This document shows, piece by piece, positions 62,852 through 64,000 of a DNA stretch of 64,000 nt. The DNA lies in contig NZ_BMXT01000001.1 in the NCBI RefSeq assembly GCF_014651895.1, forward strand, positions 1,736,001 through 1,800,000, written 5' to 3'. The notes under the pieces are model-generated. The model ran no database searches and was not told where the DNA came from. It worked only from the letters and a program-made list of their open reading frames with translations. A program made the position numbers and the translations under genes. Source of the stretch: Rhodanobacter panaciterrae (GTDB taxonomy: Bacteria; Pseudomonadota; Gammaproteobacteria; Xanthomonadales; Rhodanobacteraceae). Positions within the stretch are counted from its first letter, which is position 1, and each line of letters begins with the position of its first letter.

Positions 62852-64000
62852 TCAACCAGCGACGATGCGTTCGCGCCAGGCGCGTGTCTTGTCCAGGATC
62901 GCGGCGGTGTCGACACCGATCAGTTCACGTGCAGCCAGCTTGCGCTTGCCGGCAATCCACACGTCGCTGACCTGATGGCGGCCGGTCGCGTAGACCAGCT
63001 GCGAGATGACATGGAACATCGGCTGGGTTTCCAGATCGCTCAGACGAATAGCCGCAAAGTCGGCCTGCTTGCCGACTTCGATCGAGCCGATCTTCGCTTC
63101 CAGCCCGATCGCCTTTGCGCCGTTGAGCGTGGCGGCGCGCAGCGCGAACGCCGCATCGAACGCCGCCGCATCACCGGCCACGGCTTTGGCCAGCAGCGCG
63201 GCGGTACGCATCTCGCCGAACATGTCCAGATCGTTGTTGGAGGCGCAGCCGTCGGTGCCGAGCGCCACGTTGACGCCGGCCACGCGCAGCTTCTCCGCCG
63301 GGCAGAAGCCCGAGGCCAGCTTCAGATTGGATTCCGGGCAATGCACCACCGACACGCCAGCCGCAGCGCAGGCGGCGATCTCGCCATCGGTCAACTGGGT
63401 CATATGCACTGCAATCAGGCGGTCGTTGACCAGACCGAGTTTCTGCAGTCGCTGGAACGGGCGCAGACCGCTCTTGGCCTTTTCGTCCTCGACCTCGTGC
63501 GCGGTCTCGTGCGTGTGCAGATGCACCGGGATGTCGAGCTGATCGGACAGCACGCGGATGCGCTCGAAGCTCTCGTCCGACACCGTGTACGGCGCGTGCG
63601 GCGCGAACGCGGTGCTGACCAGATTGTCGCCGCGAAAGCTGTCGTGCACTTCGCCGGCGCGCTCGAAGTATTCGTCCTGGCTCTTCGCCCACGCAGTCGG
63701 GAACTCGATCACCGGCAAGCCAACCACCGCGCGGAAACCCATGCGCCGGTACGTCGCGCCGATCACGTCGGGGAAGAAGTAGTTCTCGTTGGCGCAAGTG
63801 GTGCCGCCGCGCAGCATCTCGGCCACCGCCAGCTCCACCCCATCGCGCACGAATTCCGGCCCGATCACCTTCGCCTCGGCCGGCCAGATGTGCTGCTGCA
63901 GCCACACCATCAGCGGCAGATCATCGGCGAGGCCGCGCAGCAGGGTCATCGGGTTGTGCGTGTGGCTGTTGATCAGGCCGGGGATCAGTGCGTGCTCGGC
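62852..64000 (-). CDS. mtaD: 5'-methylthioadenosine/S-adenosylhomocysteine deaminase-like amidohydrolase (5' end outside window)
   Basis: The visible 382 residues lack the N-terminus. Metal-binding LINSHTHNPM is near the window edge; then NYFFPDVIG, VHLHTHETAHEVE, VVHCPESNLKLASGFCP and LGTDGCASNNDLDMFGEM give the TRZ/ATZ/MTA-SAH deaminase group. Members deaminate adenosine-type nucleosides; in pseudomonads the neighbour of ubiG is such an enzyme. It runs on the same strand ahead of YciI, ubiG and gph. Confidence 0.88.
   Translation of the reverse strand, partial: AEHALIPGLINSHTHNPMTLLRGLADDLPLMVWLQQHIWPAEAKVIGPEFVRDGVELAVAEMLRGGTTCANENYFFPDVIGATYRRMGFRAVVGLPVIEFPTAWAKSQDEYFERAGEVHDSFRGDNLVSTAFAPHAPYTVSDESFERIRVLSDQLDIPVHLHTHETAHEVEDEKAKSGLRPFQRLQKLGLVNDRLIAVHMTQLTDGEIAACAAAGVSVVHCPESNLKLASGFCPAEKLRVAGVNVALGTDGCASNNDLDMFGEMRTAALLAKAVAGDAAAFDAAFALRAATLNGAKAIGLEAKIGSIEVGKQADFAAIRLSDLETQPMFHVISQLVYATGRHQVSDVWIAGKRKLAARELIGVDTAAILDKTRAWRERIVAG

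Overview
The window is a 64 kb stretch of high-GC gammaproteobacterial chromosome. It most likely comes from the order Lysobacterales (Xanthomonadales), and I would guess a Rhodanobacter- or Dyella-like member. The strongest evidence is the arginine operon: it carries an N-acetylornithine-type transcarbamylase, its partner N-acetylcitrulline-type deacetylase, and a fused N-acetylglutamate kinase/synthase, a combination typical of xanthomonads. The order rpsT / murJ-ribF-ileS-lspA-ispH / minor pilin genes matches the pseudomonad-xanthomonad arrangement. Coding density is very high and many neighbours overlap by ATGA. I see no prophage, insertion sequence, CRISPR array or defence island.

Layout. 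1-754: end of a small minus-strand operon (VOC and YCII proteins). 954-9849: recC-recB-recD on the plus strand. 9878-17198: minor-pilin operon fimT-pilV-pilW-pilX-pilY1-pilE on the minus strand, with a CRP/Clp-like palindrome upstream. 17463-24848: tRNA-Thr, then ispH, lspA, ileS, ribF and murJ (minus), divergent from rpsT (plus, UUG start, clear sigma70 promoter). 25546-27922: feoA-feoB plus a small Cys-rich membrane protein, under a Fur-box-like site. 28039-35544: plus-strand leucine/isovalerate degradation genes (methylglutaconyl-CoA hydratase, biotin-carboxylase subunit, HMG-CoA lyase) with a cupin, a secreted amidohydrolase, two acetyltransferases and a YdeI-type protein. 35623-36738: tandem RcnB-like secreted proteins. 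36959-40615: HSD10-like dehydrogenase, EfpL and an FUSC transporter-like protein. 40679-43675: kynurenine-pathway genes (ACMSD and kynureninase) around a small secreted protein. 43733-43942: a decayed hemerythrin fragment. 44080-54543: arginine/proline operon argF'-paiB-osmC-argG-argE'-argAB-argC-argH-proB-proA (minus). 54848-64000: glycine-zipper lipoprotein-like gene, cysS, sufE, a DksA with a long histone-like tail, yidD, folE2, a squalene/phytoene-synthase-like gene, gph/mupP, ubiG, a YciI protein and an MTA/SAH-deaminase-like amidohydrolase that runs off the end.

The arginine operon is the most coherent system. Glutamate is acetylated and phosphorylated by ArgAB and reduced by ArgC. After transamination elsewhere, acetylornithine is carbamoylated by ArgF', and the acetylcitrulline is deacetylated by ArgE' to feed ArgG and ArgH. 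ProB/ProA divert glutamate to proline from the same transcript. Upstream of argF' lies a strong intrinsic terminator with no gene before it. A short Arg-rich reading frame precedes it, and the end of that frame can pair perfectly (8 bp) with the terminator's 5' arm. This has the geometry of an arginine attenuator and is the observation I would test first.

Other points of interest are a roughly 100-bp palindromic repeat family (three copies), other palindromic spacer elements, unusually long prepilin leaders, an AT-rich island inside pilY1, and the DksA-histone-tail fusion.
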